Notes under the pieces: model-generated | Databases searched by the model: none | Told to the model about the DNA's origin: nothing | What the model saw: the letters and a program-made list of their open reading frames with translations, nothing else | DNA from: Nocardioides sp. | GTDB taxonomy: Bacteria > Actinomycetota > Actinomycetes > Propionibacteriales > Nocardioidaceae | Reading direction: 5' to 3' | Length of the DNA: 6,760 nucleotides | NCBI GenBank assembly: GCA_030452025.1 | Contig: JAKDNC010000198.1 | Location: 1-6,760 of the forward strand | Shown here: piece by piece, positions 1 to 6,760 of the stretch | Layout of the letters: every line of letters starts with the position of its first letter | Numbering within the stretch: the stretch's first letter is position 1 | Program-made: the position numbers and the translations under genes

Positions 1-924
1 GGTGCCGGACACGCGTACGCCGGCCAGGACGTGCAGCTCGTCGTGGTCGCCGTCCCGCCCGACCACCTGGGCGAGCAGATCGCCAGGGTGCTGCGCGAGA
101 CCGACGCGGTGGTCACCGACGTCGGCAGCATCAAGTCCCAGCCGCTGGAACAGCTCCGCTCGCTCGCGCCGGATCTCGTGGGCCGCTACGTCGGCAGCCA
201 CCCGATGGCGGGCAGCGAACGGTCCGGCCCCCTGGCCGGCTCGGCGACCCTCTTCGAGGGGCGACCCTGGGCGATCACTGCCCACGAAACGGCCGAGCCG
301 GAGGCCGTGGCACTGGTCGAGGAGCTGGTCCGGAACTGCGGGGGAGTGCCACTGCGGCTCACCCCTGCCGAGCACGACGCCGCGGTGGCCCGCACCTCCC
401 ATCTGCCGCACCTCATGTCCTCGCTCACCGCCGGACGATTGGCCGACGCGCCCAGCGAACATCTGCAGCTCTCCGGACAGGGGGTGCGTGACGTGACGCG
501 GATCGCCGCCGGCGACCCGCACCTGTGGCAACAGATCATCGGTGCAAATTCCCCCGCGCTGGTGACTCTCCTGGATGAGGTCCGGGAACGGATCGACGAG
601 CTCCGGACCCTGCTCGTCGATGGTCGTCGTGAGGAGCTCGGCGACCTGCTCGCCGAAGGCGTGCGTGGCACCGAGGCGATCCCGGGCAAGCACGGTGGCC
701 CGGCACGTCCGATGCGCAGTGTCTTCGTGGCGGTGCCCGACAACCCGGGAGAGCTGGCCCGACTGTTTGCCGATGCGGGCCGCACCGAGGTGAACATCGA
801 GGACATCCGCATCGACCACGATCCCGGCCGTCCGGTGGGTCTCGTGGAGCTGATCGTTGATGCCGAGCGTGGCTACTACCTGGTGACGTCGCTCACCGCG
901 CGAGGTTGGGACGTCCGCGAGTGA
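1..924 (+). CDS. tyrA: Prephenate dehydrogenase with C-terminal ACT domain, 5'-truncated by the window edge
   Basis: This enzyme oxidatively decarboxylates prephenate to 4-hydroxyphenylpyruvate with NAD(+), the committed step to tyrosine, in the cytoplasm. The reading frame is open from base 1 and gives 307 residues. The missing N-terminus should hold the first part of the Rossmann fold with its glycine-rich loop. Visible parts are the rest of the nucleotide-binding domain (LVVVAVPPDHLG, then TDVGSIKS), the prephenate-site motif SHPMAGSE with its conserved His at bases 199-201, the helical dimerisation domain (ARTSHLPHLMSSLTA onward), and an ACT regulatory domain from about base 712 (VFVAVPDNPGELARLFADAG). 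ACT domains in this family usually bind an aromatic amino acid for feedback control; the ligand here is inferred. The GTG at base 31 lies inside the conserved domain and is not the real start. The gene is followed by a hairpin and then cmk, so it probably ends its own transcript or feeds through into the next operon. Confidence 0.93.
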   Translation, partial: GAGHAYAGQDVQLVVVAVPPDHLGEQIARVLRETDAVVTDVGSIKSQPLEQLRSLAPDLVGRYVGSHPMAGSERSGPLAGSATLFEGRPWAITAHETAEPEAVALVEELVRNCGGVPLRLTPAEHDAAVARTSHLPHLMSSLTAGRLADAPSEHLQLSGQGVRDVTRIAAGDPHLWQQIIGANSPALVTLLDEVRERIDELRTLLVDGRREELGDLLAEGVRGTEAIPGKHGGPARPMRSVFVAVPDNPGELARLFADAGRTEVNIEDIRIDHDPGRPVGLVELIVDAERGYYLVTSLTARGWDVRE

Positions 925-928
925 CCGG

Positions 929-948
929 ATCGAGGATGGGTCCTCGAT
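929..948 (+). terminator. Hairpin after tyrA, possible terminator without a U-tract
   Basis: A perfect 8-bp stem, ATCGAGGA paired with TCCTCGAT, closes a TGGG loop and begins five bases after the tyrA stop codon. No T-run follows (GGTACGG instead). If it terminates, it is the U-tract-free type often proposed in actinobacteria. It might only protect the tyrA mRNA 3' end. Confidence 0.45.
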
Positions 949-961
949 GGTACGGCGGCGG

Positions 962-967
962 TAGGCT
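962..967 (+). promoter_or_regulatory. Likely -10 element of the cmk-plsC-der promoter
   Basis: TAGGCT within GGTAGGCTGCG fits the actinobacterial housekeeping -10 consensus TANNNT. It lies 42 bases upstream of the cmk start, which leaves room for a transcription start near base 974. No good TTGACA-like -35 is visible at the usual spacing; that region would overlap the hairpin at 929-948. It is the most plausible promoter between tyrA and cmk. Confidence 0.4.
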
Positions 968-989
968 GCGTCCTGCCCAATCGACCAGC

Positions 990-995
990 AGGAGG
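990..995 (+). promoter_or_regulatory. Strong Shine-Dalgarno of cmk
   Basis: AGGAGG is a full anti-SD match and sits 8 bases before the GTG at 1004. It settles the GTG as the cmk start, because no other start codon is placed correctly. The strong site suggests that cmk sets the translation level for the coupled genes downstream. Confidence 0.8.
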
Positions 996-1003
996 CATCA
1001 CCG

Positions 1004-1675
1004 GTGAGCAGCAAAGTCGTCGTCGCGATCGACGGCCCCTCGGGATCGGGGAAGTCGAGCACGTCGCGTGGGGCAGCGGACCGTCTGGCATTGCGCTACC
1101 TCGACACTGGCGCGATGTTCCGGGCGATGACCTGGTTCATGCTCAGCGAGGGCGTGGACGTTCATGACCGCGAGGCGGTGGCTGCGAAGGCGGACGAGCC
1201 GGAGATCGAGTCCGGCACCGACCCGCACGGTCCCGCCATCCTCGTCAACGGAGAGGACGTTGCCGCGGCGATCCGCGAGCCGGAGGTGACCAACGCGGTC
1301 AGCCCGGTCAGCATCGTTCCCGAGGTGCGCAGCCGACTCCTTGACCTCCAGCGCTCGATCATCGGCGAGGGCGGGATTGTCGTCGAAGGGCGCGACATCG
1401 GCTCCGTGGTGTGGCCGCAGGCGGAGGTGAAGCTCTACCTGACTGCAAACACCGATGCCCGGGCCCGACGCCGGGCCGCGGAGGAGGGCGGCTCCGATGT
1501 CTCCGGCGTGGCGGAGTCGTTGCTGGCCCGCGACAAGATCGACTCGGGCCGCAGGACCGCGCCGTTGACGATGCCGGCGGGCGCCGTTCACATCGACACG
1601 ACGCCGTTCACCCTCGACGAGGTGATCAGCCAGGTCGTCGCCCTGGCCACGGAGGCCAGCGGTTCGGGCACGTGA
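1004..1675 (+). CDS. cmk: Cytidylate (CMP/dCMP) kinase
   Basis: This cytoplasmic kinase phosphorylates CMP and dCMP to the diphosphates using ATP, supplying CTP and dCTP for nucleic acid and CDP-lipid synthesis. The protein has 223 residues, normal for bacterial Cmk (about 220-230). The Walker A loop GPSGSGKSS is at residues 11-19. The nucleotide-binding segment YLDTGAMFRA follows at 32-41. Further on are VVEGRDIGSVVWP, the arginine-rich lid region ARARRRAAE, and the signature ARDKIDSGRRTAPL near the C-terminus, whose Asp and Arg residues bind the CMP sugar and phosphates. The start is GTG, fixed by an ideal AGGAGG. The stop codon shares one base with the ATG of the acyltransferase gene (TGATG), which indicates translational coupling. 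Linkage to der is widely conserved in actinobacteria. Confidence 0.97.
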   Translation: MSSKVVVAIDGPSGSGKSSTSRGAADRLALRYLDTGAMFRAMTWFMLSEGVDVHDREAVAAKADEPEIESGTDPHGPAILVNGEDVAAAIREPEVTNAVSPVSIVPEVRSRLLDLQRSIIGEGGIVVEGRDIGSVVWPQAEVKLYLTANTDARARRRAAEEGGSDVSGVAESLLARDKIDSGRRTAPLTMPAGAVHIDTTPFTLDEVISQVVALATEASGSGT

Positions 1676-2433
1676 TGGCCGAGTCGCTGCACACTGACCT
1701 GCCGCGCACCGACGGAGTCCCGCTCCCGCCTCGCTACCTTCTCCACCCGCTGCGGGGCACGGCTCGGTTCCTCATCCGACGCGGGTTCGGCGTGGACGTG
1801 CACGGCGTGGAGAACGTGCCCACCGATGGTCCGGTGATCTTCGCCAGCAACCATGTCGGCGTGATCGACGGCCCTCTCCTCGCGATCTTTTGTCCACGCC
1901 CGGTGCACGCACTGACCAAGGCCGAGATGTTCGAGGGCATGCTGGGCAGGTTCCTGCGTGGGGCGGGGCAGATCCGGCTGGACCGTTTCGGCGCCGACCC
2001 CACGGCGATGCGGACGTGCCTGGCGGTGCTCCGCTCGGGACGCGCGGTCGGGATATTCCCCGAGGGGACCCGTGGAGCCGGTGACCTCGGGCGCTTCCAT
2101 GCCGGGGCGGCGTACCTCGGGCTCGTTTCGGGTGCGCCGATCGTGCCGGTGAGCATGCTCGGCACCCGGGCCAGGGGAGCGGGGAGCAGCGCGTTGCCTC
2201 CGTGGCGAGGTCAGGTCGACATTGTCCACGGCCCGCCGTACCGTTTCGAGCGCACAGCCTGGCCGCGCACCCGGGAACAAGTCCGGGCATCGACGTTGTT
2301 GCTCAGGGAGCACATGATGGCGCGCTTGCACGAGGCGATCGCCCTGACCGGACAGCAACTGCCCGGCCCCCTGCCGGTCGGGCAGAGGAACATTGACGAA
2401 GACCCGCCCACCGGCGTGGAACGAGGAGCATGA
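1675..2433 (+). CDS. plsC: 1-acyl-sn-glycerol-3-phosphate acyltransferase, PlsC family
   Basis: This family transfers a fatty acyl chain to lysophosphatidic acid to form phosphatidic acid, at the inner face of the cytoplasmic membrane. The protein has 252 residues. The catalytic motif NHVGVID (H60 and D65 of the HX4D pair), the acceptor-binding stretch IRLDR (100-104), the FPEGTR motif (128-133) and the hydrophobic block IVPVSM (156-161) appear in the order expected for the LPLAT superfamily. No clear transmembrane helix is seen, so membrane association would be peripheral. The frame extends upstream into cmk without a stop, but the sensible start is the ATG at 1675 overlapping the cmk stop (a GTG at 1672 is adjacent). 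A GGAGG at 1651-1655 lies too far upstream to serve it, so coupling to cmk is likely. Exact acceptor and acyl specificity cannot be told from sequence, and a broader glycerolipid acyltransferase role is possible. Confidence 0.92.
   Translation: MAESLHTDLPRTDGVPLPPRYLLHPLRGTARFLIRRGFGVDVHGVENVPTDGPVIFASNHVGVIDGPLLAIFCPRPVHALTKAEMFEGMLGRFLRGAGQIRLDRFGADPTAMRTCLAVLRSGRAVGIFPEGTRGAGDLGRFHAGAAYLGLVSGAPIVPVSMLGTRARGAGSSALPPWRGQVDIVHGPPYRFERTAWPRTREQVRASTLLLREHMMARLHEAIALTGQQLPGPLPVGQRNIDEDPPTGVERGA
2424..2428 (+). promoter_or_regulatory. Shine-Dalgarno of der, inside the end of plsC
   Basis: AGGAG lies in the last codons of plsC. It is only 1 base from the ATG at 2430 and 4 bases from the in-frame ATG at 2433. 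The spacing favours the second ATG as the real start, giving a TGATG one-base overlap like the cmk-plsC junction. Confidence 0.5.
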
Positions 2434-3794
2434 TGAGCGAGTACGACGCGCCTGCCGAGGCGGCCCCCGAAGATATGGGACCTGTGCCGGTGCTCGCTGT
2501 GGTGGGACGGCCCAACGTCGGCAAGTCCACCTTGGTCAATCGGATCATCGGGCGCCGCGAGGCGGTCGTCGAGGACCGCCCGGGTGTCACCCGCGACCGT
2601 GTCTCCTACGACACGTCGTGGAGCGGGCGTGCCTTCACCGTCGTCGACACCGGCGGCTGGGACCCCGATGCCCGAGGGATGGCGGAGCGGATCAGGGCGC
2701 AGGCCGAGATCGCAGTGTCGCTGGCCGATGCGGTCCTCTTCGTGGTCGACGCGACCGTCGGCATCACTGACGCCGACGAAGCTGTCGTCCAAGTGCTCCG
2801 TCGCTCGAAGAAGCCGATCGTGCTGGCCGCCAACAAGGTCGATGACGAGCGCATCGAGGCGGAAGCATACGGGCTGTGGAACCTAGGCCTGGGGGAGCCA
2901 TGGCCTGTCTCGGCCATCCACGGTCGCGGTTCCGGTGACCTGCTCGACGCCGTGCTGGAGGCGCTGCCCGAGACCCCGGAGGAGCGGTTCCACGAAGTCG
3001 GTGGACCGCGTCGCATCGCGCTGGTCGGGAAGCCGAACGTCGGGAAGTCCTCGCTGTTGAACCAGTTGGCCAAGGAAGAGCGCGTCGTGGTCGACAACGT
3101 CGCCGGCACCACCGTCGACCCGGTGGACGAGCTGATCACGCTGGGGGATCGGGAGTGGCGTTTCATCGACACCGCAGGGATCCGCAAGCGGGTCAAGGCG
3201 GCCTCGGGCCACGAGTACTACGCCTCGCTGCGCACCTCGTCCGCGATCGAGCGCGCCGAGGTGGCGGTCCTGGTCGTCGACGGTTCGGAGTCGCTCTCCG
3301 AGCAGGACGTCCGGATCCTGCAGACGATCCGGGAGTCGGGGCGTGCGCTGGTGATCGCGTTCAACAAGTGGGACCTGGTCGACGGGGAGCGTCGCTACTA
3401 CCTCGACCGCGAGATCGAGCGTGAGTTGGTGCAGGTCCAGTGGGCGCCGCGGATCAACGTCACTGCGCGCACCGGCTGGCACATCGACCGGCTCGTCCCA
3501 GCACTGGACAAGGCACTCGTGGGATGGGAGACCCGCATCCCGACCGGGCAGCTCAACGCCTTCCTGGGTCGCCTCGTCGCCGAGCACCCGCACCCGGTGC
3601 GCGGCGGGAAGCAGTCGAAGATCCTCTTCGGCACCCAGGCCCAGACGGCGCCGCCGACGTTCATCCTTTTCACGAGCGGCAAGCTGGACGCGGGCTATGA
3701 GCGCTTCATCGAGCGTCGGCTGCGCGAGGAGTTCGGCTTCGTGGGCACGCCGATCGAGCTGCAGGTTCGAGCCCGGGAGAAGCGCAAGCGCTGA
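2430..3794 (+). CDS. der: Ribosome assembly GTPase Der (EngA)
   Basis: Der is an essential GTPase of 50S subunit maturation, with two tandem TrmE-Era-type G domains and a C-terminal KH-like RNA-binding domain. The protein has 454 residues (453 from the second ATG), within the family's usual range. G domain 1: GRPNVGKS (26-33), DTGG (73-76), NKVD (135-138), SAIHGRG (161-167). G domain 2: GKPNVGKS (200-207), TT of G2 at 227-228, DTAG (247-250), NKWD (312-315). The KH-like domain covers roughly 365-454 and ends in the usual basic tail REKRKR. All nucleotide-binding motifs are intact. The short N-terminal leader (MMSEYDAPAEAAPEDMG) is acidic and unlikely to be structured. The gene overlaps plsC by up to 4 bases and is the last gene of the coupled block. 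Confidence 0.97.
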   Translation: MMSEYDAPAEAAPEDMGPVPVLAVVGRPNVGKSTLVNRIIGRREAVVEDRPGVTRDRVSYDTSWSGRAFTVVDTGGWDPDARGMAERIRAQAEIAVSLADAVLFVVDATVGITDADEAVVQVLRRSKKPIVLAANKVDDERIEAEAYGLWNLGLGEPWPVSAIHGRGSGDLLDAVLEALPETPEERFHEVGGPRRIALVGKPNVGKSSLLNQLAKEERVVVDNVAGTTVDPVDELITLGDREWRFIDTAGIRKRVKAASGHEYYASLRTSSAIERAEVAVLVVDGSESLSEQDVRILQTIRESGRALVIAFNKWDLVDGERRYYLDREIERELVQVQWAPRINVTARTGWHIDRLVPALDKALVGWETRIPTGQLNAFLGRLVAEHPHPVRGGKQSKILFGTQAQTAPPTFILFTSGKLDAGYERFIERRLREEFGFVGTPIELQVRAREKRKR

Positions 3795-3825
3795 TTACCG
3801 GTCCACGGCCACGCTCCGCGCACGT

Positions 3826-3882
3826 CGATTGTCGCCTGGGCGTGGTACTTGCCCTCTGGTGCCCACTCTGAGACGACAATCG
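3826..3882. repeat. Long-looped inverted repeat between der and the tRNA gene
   Basis: CGATTGTCG (3826-3834) and CGACAATCG (3874-3882) form a perfect 9-bp inverted repeat. A second nested pair, TGGGC (3837-3841) with GCCCA (3861-3865), could stack inside it. There is no T-run on the + strand. It may be the 3' end structure of the der transcript, or a structured RNA. The rest of the 193-base gap holds no gene I can support. Confidence 0.4.
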
Positions 3883-3945
3883 CCGAGACATCGCACTCCT
3901 TTGGCAGGCCCTGACCCGGATTCCCGGTCCCAACGGGGCGTGCGG

Positions 3946-3951
3946 TACTGT
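3946..3951 (+). promoter_or_regulatory. Possible -10 element for the tRNA-Pro gene
   Basis: TACTGT fits TANNNT and lies 36 bases upstream of the mature tRNA 5' end, leaving room for a short leader removed by RNase P. No convincing -35 is visible: TTCCCG at 3921-3926 is a poor match with a 19-base spacer. This is a weak call made on position and consensus only. Confidence 0.25.
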
Positions 3952-3987
3952 TCACTCCGCTCGTTCGGTCAGTTTCCGGGCGGGCAT

Positions 3988-4061
<74 letters not shown>

Positions 4062-4067
4062 CCGAAG

Positions 4068-4115
4068 AACCGCCTCTGACCAGCGATAACGCTGGGACAG
4101 AGGCGGTTTGCATTT
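4068..4115 (+). terminator. Two-storey hairpin terminator after tRNA-Pro
   Basis: An 11-bp perfect outer stem, AACCGCCTCTG (4068-4078) with CAGAGGCGGTT (4098-4108), encloses a 5-bp perfect inner stem, CAGCG (4081-4085) with CGCTG (4090-4094), on an ATAA loop. Only AC on one side and GGA on the other are unpaired between the two stems. A modest T-rich tail (TTTGCATTTG) follows. It begins six bases after the mature tRNA end and most likely terminates the tRNA transcript. Confidence 0.75.
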
Positions 4116-4141
4116 GAGTCAGGTTGTCCTATTGGCCACTT

Positions 4142-4188
4142 GTTCACCGCCGGGTTTCGGACTCGGCGGCCGCGACCGCCGAGTGAAC
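4142..4188. repeat. Compound inverted repeat with mutually exclusive hairpins
   Basis: ACTCGGCGG (4161-4169) pairs perfectly with CCGCCGAGT (4176-4184) over a 6-base loop. The same CGGCGG can instead pair with an upstream CCGCCG (4147-4152). The outer ends GTTCAC (4142-4147) and GTGAAC (4183-4188) are also inverted copies. It sits between the terminator and the aconitase remnant and has no T-run, so its role is unknown. Confidence 0.45.
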
Positions 4189-4217
4189 GGTTCAACCGAG
4201 CGCGCGCGGACCAGCGT

Positions 4218-5068
<851 letters not shown>

Positions 5069-5294
5069 AAACGGGGCAAGCCCGACGAAGACAAAACGGG
5101 CATTCCCGTACAGGCCCAGGAGGGTTCTCGTGGCACTTTCAAAACGCGGCGTGGCCCATGTCACGTTCTGTTAGCGTGTCGCTTCAAGAGCACTCGGCGC
5201 ACATGTCGTTCATGGTCGCCAGGCGCCGATGATGACCCACGCGGATTCTCTCCATTGGTCGTCACTGGCGCAGACGAAGGGGATGGGAATCCGC
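5069..5294. other. Non-coding stretch upstream of narG
   Basis: I find no convincing gene here. The short open frames that cross it (stops at 5174 and 5232) look like no family I recognise and have no ribosome-binding site. It contains a small hairpin, ACGGG-CATT-CCCGT (5096-5109), which has TTTT after it only when read on the minus strand. It also holds the dyad listed separately at 5150-5165 and an imperfect palindrome, CCA-T-TG/CA-C-TGG, at 5252-5268. It probably carries the narG promoter and leader. Confidence 0.5.
5150..5165. promoter_or_regulatory. Dyad-symmetric candidate operator upstream of narG
   Basis: CGTGGCCCATGTCACG is a 16-base imperfect palindrome with half-sites CGTGxC and GxCACG, spaced like Crp/Fnr-family sites (GTG...CAC). 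It is centred about 137 bases upstream of the narG ATG. Immediately downstream, TAGCGT (5172-5177) fits a TANNNT -10 element. Nitrate reductase operons are commonly controlled by oxygen or nitrate through such regulators. The assignment to a regulator is an inference. Confidence 0.35.
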
Positions 5295-6760
5295 ATGAGT
5301 GACAACACGACGAACAGCTCGTTGACCGATGCCTTGATCAAGACCCGCCACTTCTTCACCAAGAATCAGCCCGTCTCTCCAGACGGACGCACCCTGCTCA
5401 AGGTGGGCGGACGGTCGGGGGACTCGTTCTACCGCGACCGCTGGAGCCACGACAAGGTTGTGCGATCGACTCACGGAGTGAACTGCACCGGCTCCTGCTC
5501 ATGGAACGTCTACGTCAAGGACGGCATCATCACGTGGGAGACCCAGGCTGTCGACTATCCGACAACCGGGCCCGACAAGCCCGAGTATGAGCCACGCGGT
5601 TGCCCCCGCGGCGCATCGTTCTCGTGGTACACCTACTCGCCGACCCGCACGCGCTATCCCTACATTCGTGGCGTTCTGCTTGAAATGTATCGAGAGGCGA
5701 AGGCGCGACTGGAGGACCCGGTTCTCGCTTGGGCAGACATCACCGAAGACCCCGAGCGCTCGGCTCGCTACAAGCGTGCCCGCGGCAAAGGTGGTCTGGT
5801 TCGCGCATCCTGGGACGAGGCCATCGAGATCGTCGCTGCCGCGCACGTGCACACGATTCGCAAGTGGGGGCCTGACCGGGTTGCAGGATTTTCGCCCATC
5901 CCGGCGATGTCGATGGTTTCGCACGCGTCGGGAGCGAGGTTCGTCAACCTGATCGGTGGGTCGATGCTGAGCTTCTATGACTGGTACGCCGACATGCCGG
6001 TCGCCTCTCCACAGATGTTCGGTGACCAGACCGACGTACCCGAATCCGGTGACTGGTGGGACGCCAGTTATCTGATGATCTGGGGCACGAACGTGCCGGT
6101 GACTCGTACACCGGATGCGCACTGGATGGTCGAGGCCCGGTATCGGGGTCAGAAGGTCATCGTCGTCTCACCCGACTTCGCCGACAGCACCAAGTTCGCC
6201 GACGAGTGGTTGCCCGCCGAGCCGGGGACAGACGGCGCACTGGCGATGGCCATGGGGCATGTGATTCTCAAGGAGTTCTACGTCGATCGCCAAACCCCCT
6301 ATTTCAACGACTACGTCAAGAAGTACACCGACCTGCCGTTCCTGGTCACCCTCGACGAAGCACGGGATGCGGCCGGTGAGACCACCTTCACGGCGGGCAA
6401 GTTCCTGACCGCATCGGACCTCACCGACGAAGTTGAGACCGAGCAGGAGAACGCTGACTTCAAGACGGTGCTGGTCGACGCAGCCACCAACCAGCTGGTC
6501 GTCCCCCCGGGCACCCTGGGCCACCGTTACGGCGAGACCGGTGAGGGCAAGTGGAACCTCGACCTCGGCGACATCGACCCCTTGCTCTCGCTGATCGACG
6601 GCGCCGATGAGTGCGTTCCTGTCGACATGCCCCGCTTCGACGCCGGTCAGGGCAACGTGGGCGTCATCCGCCGCGGGGTTCCGGCACGCCGGGTGGCCGG
6701 CCGTCTGGTCACCACGGTGTTCGACCTGATGATGGCCCAGTATGGCGTCGGCCGTCCCGG
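5295..6760 (+). CDS. narG: Respiratory nitrate reductase alpha subunit NarG, 3'-truncated by the window edge
   Basis: NarG is the molybdenum bis-MGD subunit of the membrane-anchored NarGHI complex. It reduces nitrate to nitrite at the cytoplasmic face with electrons from menaquinol passed through NarI and NarH. The first 488 residues of roughly 1,230-1,250 are present with no stop. The FS0 [4Fe-4S] ligands are all there: H60, C64 and C68 in HGVNCTGSCSW, and C103 in EPRGCPRGAS; their spacing is identical to E. coli NarG (H49, C53, C57, C92). D233 in SFYDWYADMP aligns with the Mo ligand Asp222 of E. coli. Further family stretches are GPDRVAGFSPIPAMSMVS, TDVPESGDWW, TRTPDAHW and GTDGALAMAMGHVILKEF. 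The chosen ATG has G-rich bases (GGGA) 6 bases upstream; in-frame ATGs at 5229, 5232 and 5283 are alternatives. No cleavable signal peptide is seen, as expected for this cytoplasmic-side enzyme. The beta, delta and gamma subunit genes would be expected downstream, outside the window. Confidence 0.97.
   Translation, partial: MSDNTTNSSLTDALIKTRHFFTKNQPVSPDGRTLLKVGGRSGDSFYRDRWSHDKVVRSTHGVNCTGSCSWNVYVKDGIITWETQAVDYPTTGPDKPEYEPRGCPRGASFSWYTYSPTRTRYPYIRGVLLEMYREAKARLEDPVLAWADITEDPERSARYKRARGKGGLVRASWDEAIEIVAAAHVHTIRKWGPDRVAGFSPIPAMSMVSHASGARFVNLIGGSMLSFYDWYADMPVASPQMFGDQTDVPESGDWWDASYLMIWGTNVPVTRTPDAHWMVEARYRGQKVIVVSPDFADSTKFADEWLPAEPGTDGALAMAMGHVILKEFYVDRQTPYFNDYVKKYTDLPFLVTLDEARDAAGETTFTAGKFLTASDLTDEVETEQENADFKTVLVDAATNQLVVPPGTLGHRYGETGEGKWNLDLGDIDPLLSLIDGADECVPVDMPRFDAGQGNVGVIRRGVPARRVAGRLVTTVFDLMMAQYGVGRP

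Noticed and set aside
31..33. GTG as the true start of tyrA
   Set aside because: It lies within the Rossmann domain and the frame is open to base 1, so the gene begins before the window.
1411..1674. Longer version of the acyltransferase starting inside cmk
   Set aside because: The extra residues are the out-of-frame reading of cmk (Gly/Arg-rich, no domain). The ATG at 1675 overlapping the cmk stop is the natural start.
4189..4195. GGTTCAA copy of the tRNA T-loop region as an attachment-site repeat
   Set aside because: Only seven bases match the tRNA segment at 4040-4046 and the flanks differ, so it is too short to argue for an att duplication.
4140..4217. N-terminal extension of the aconitase frame (MFTAGFRTRRP...)
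   Set aside because: It has no similarity to the family ahead of HQVNLEYL, no ribosome-binding site, and falls on the hairpin element, so it is treated as flanking DNA rather than part of a gene.
5096..5109. ACGGG/CCCGT hairpin with TTTT on the minus strand as a terminator
   Set aside because: The stem is only 5 bp and there is no minus-strand gene that would need termination there.
5499..6122. Minus-strand open frame of about 200 codons opposite narG
   Set aside because: The + strand here encodes unmistakable NarG motifs. The antisense frame is a by-product of high-GC codon usage, like the long antisense frames opposite tyrA, plsC and der.

Overview
The window looks like a chromosome segment of a high-GC actinobacterium. 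A member of the Propionibacteriales/Nocardioidaceae is my best guess. The evidence is the strong G/C bias at third codon positions, the GTG start of cmk, the TANNNT-type -10 elements and the gene order tyrA-cmk-plsC-der. The genus is an inference, not a demonstrated result.

Positions 1-3794 are a compact housekeeping block on the + strand. The 3' part of a prephenate dehydrogenase gene with a C-terminal ACT domain (tyrosine biosynthesis) ends at 924. A hairpin, a likely promoter and a strong Shine-Dalgarno sequence follow. Then come three overlapping genes: cytidylate kinase (cmk), a PlsC-type 1-acylglycerol-3-phosphate acyltransferase, and the double-GTPase ribosome assembly factor Der (EngA). 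The two gene junctions overlap by 1 and 1-4 bases, so these three are almost certainly one translationally coupled transcript. It links nucleotide supply, phospholipid synthesis and 50S assembly.

Positions 3795-4140 hold a structured intergenic stretch, a complete tRNA-Pro(GGG) gene and a strong two-storey hairpin that probably ends the tRNA transcript.

Positions 4141-5294 are the unusual part. Right after the tRNA lies a decaying internal fragment of an AcnA/IRP1-type aconitase gene. It lacks the start of the gene and has lost the active-site Asp-Ser-His segment through a small in-frame deletion. It is then frameshifted, runs into stops and fades out before the next gene. A small set of mutually exclusive hairpins sits at its upstream edge. 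The remaining roughly 230-300 bases before narG carry no convincing gene, but they hold a dyad-symmetric site that could bind a Crp/Fnr-family regulator.

From 5295 to the window end lies the 5' part of narG, the catalytic subunit of the membrane-bound respiratory nitrate reductase, with all visible cofactor ligands intact. The layout suggests that a respiratory (accessory) nar locus was joined to a conserved core block at a tRNA gene, with the aconitase remnant as a scar of that rearrangement. I see no phage, transposase, CRISPR array or clearly novel multi-gene system here.
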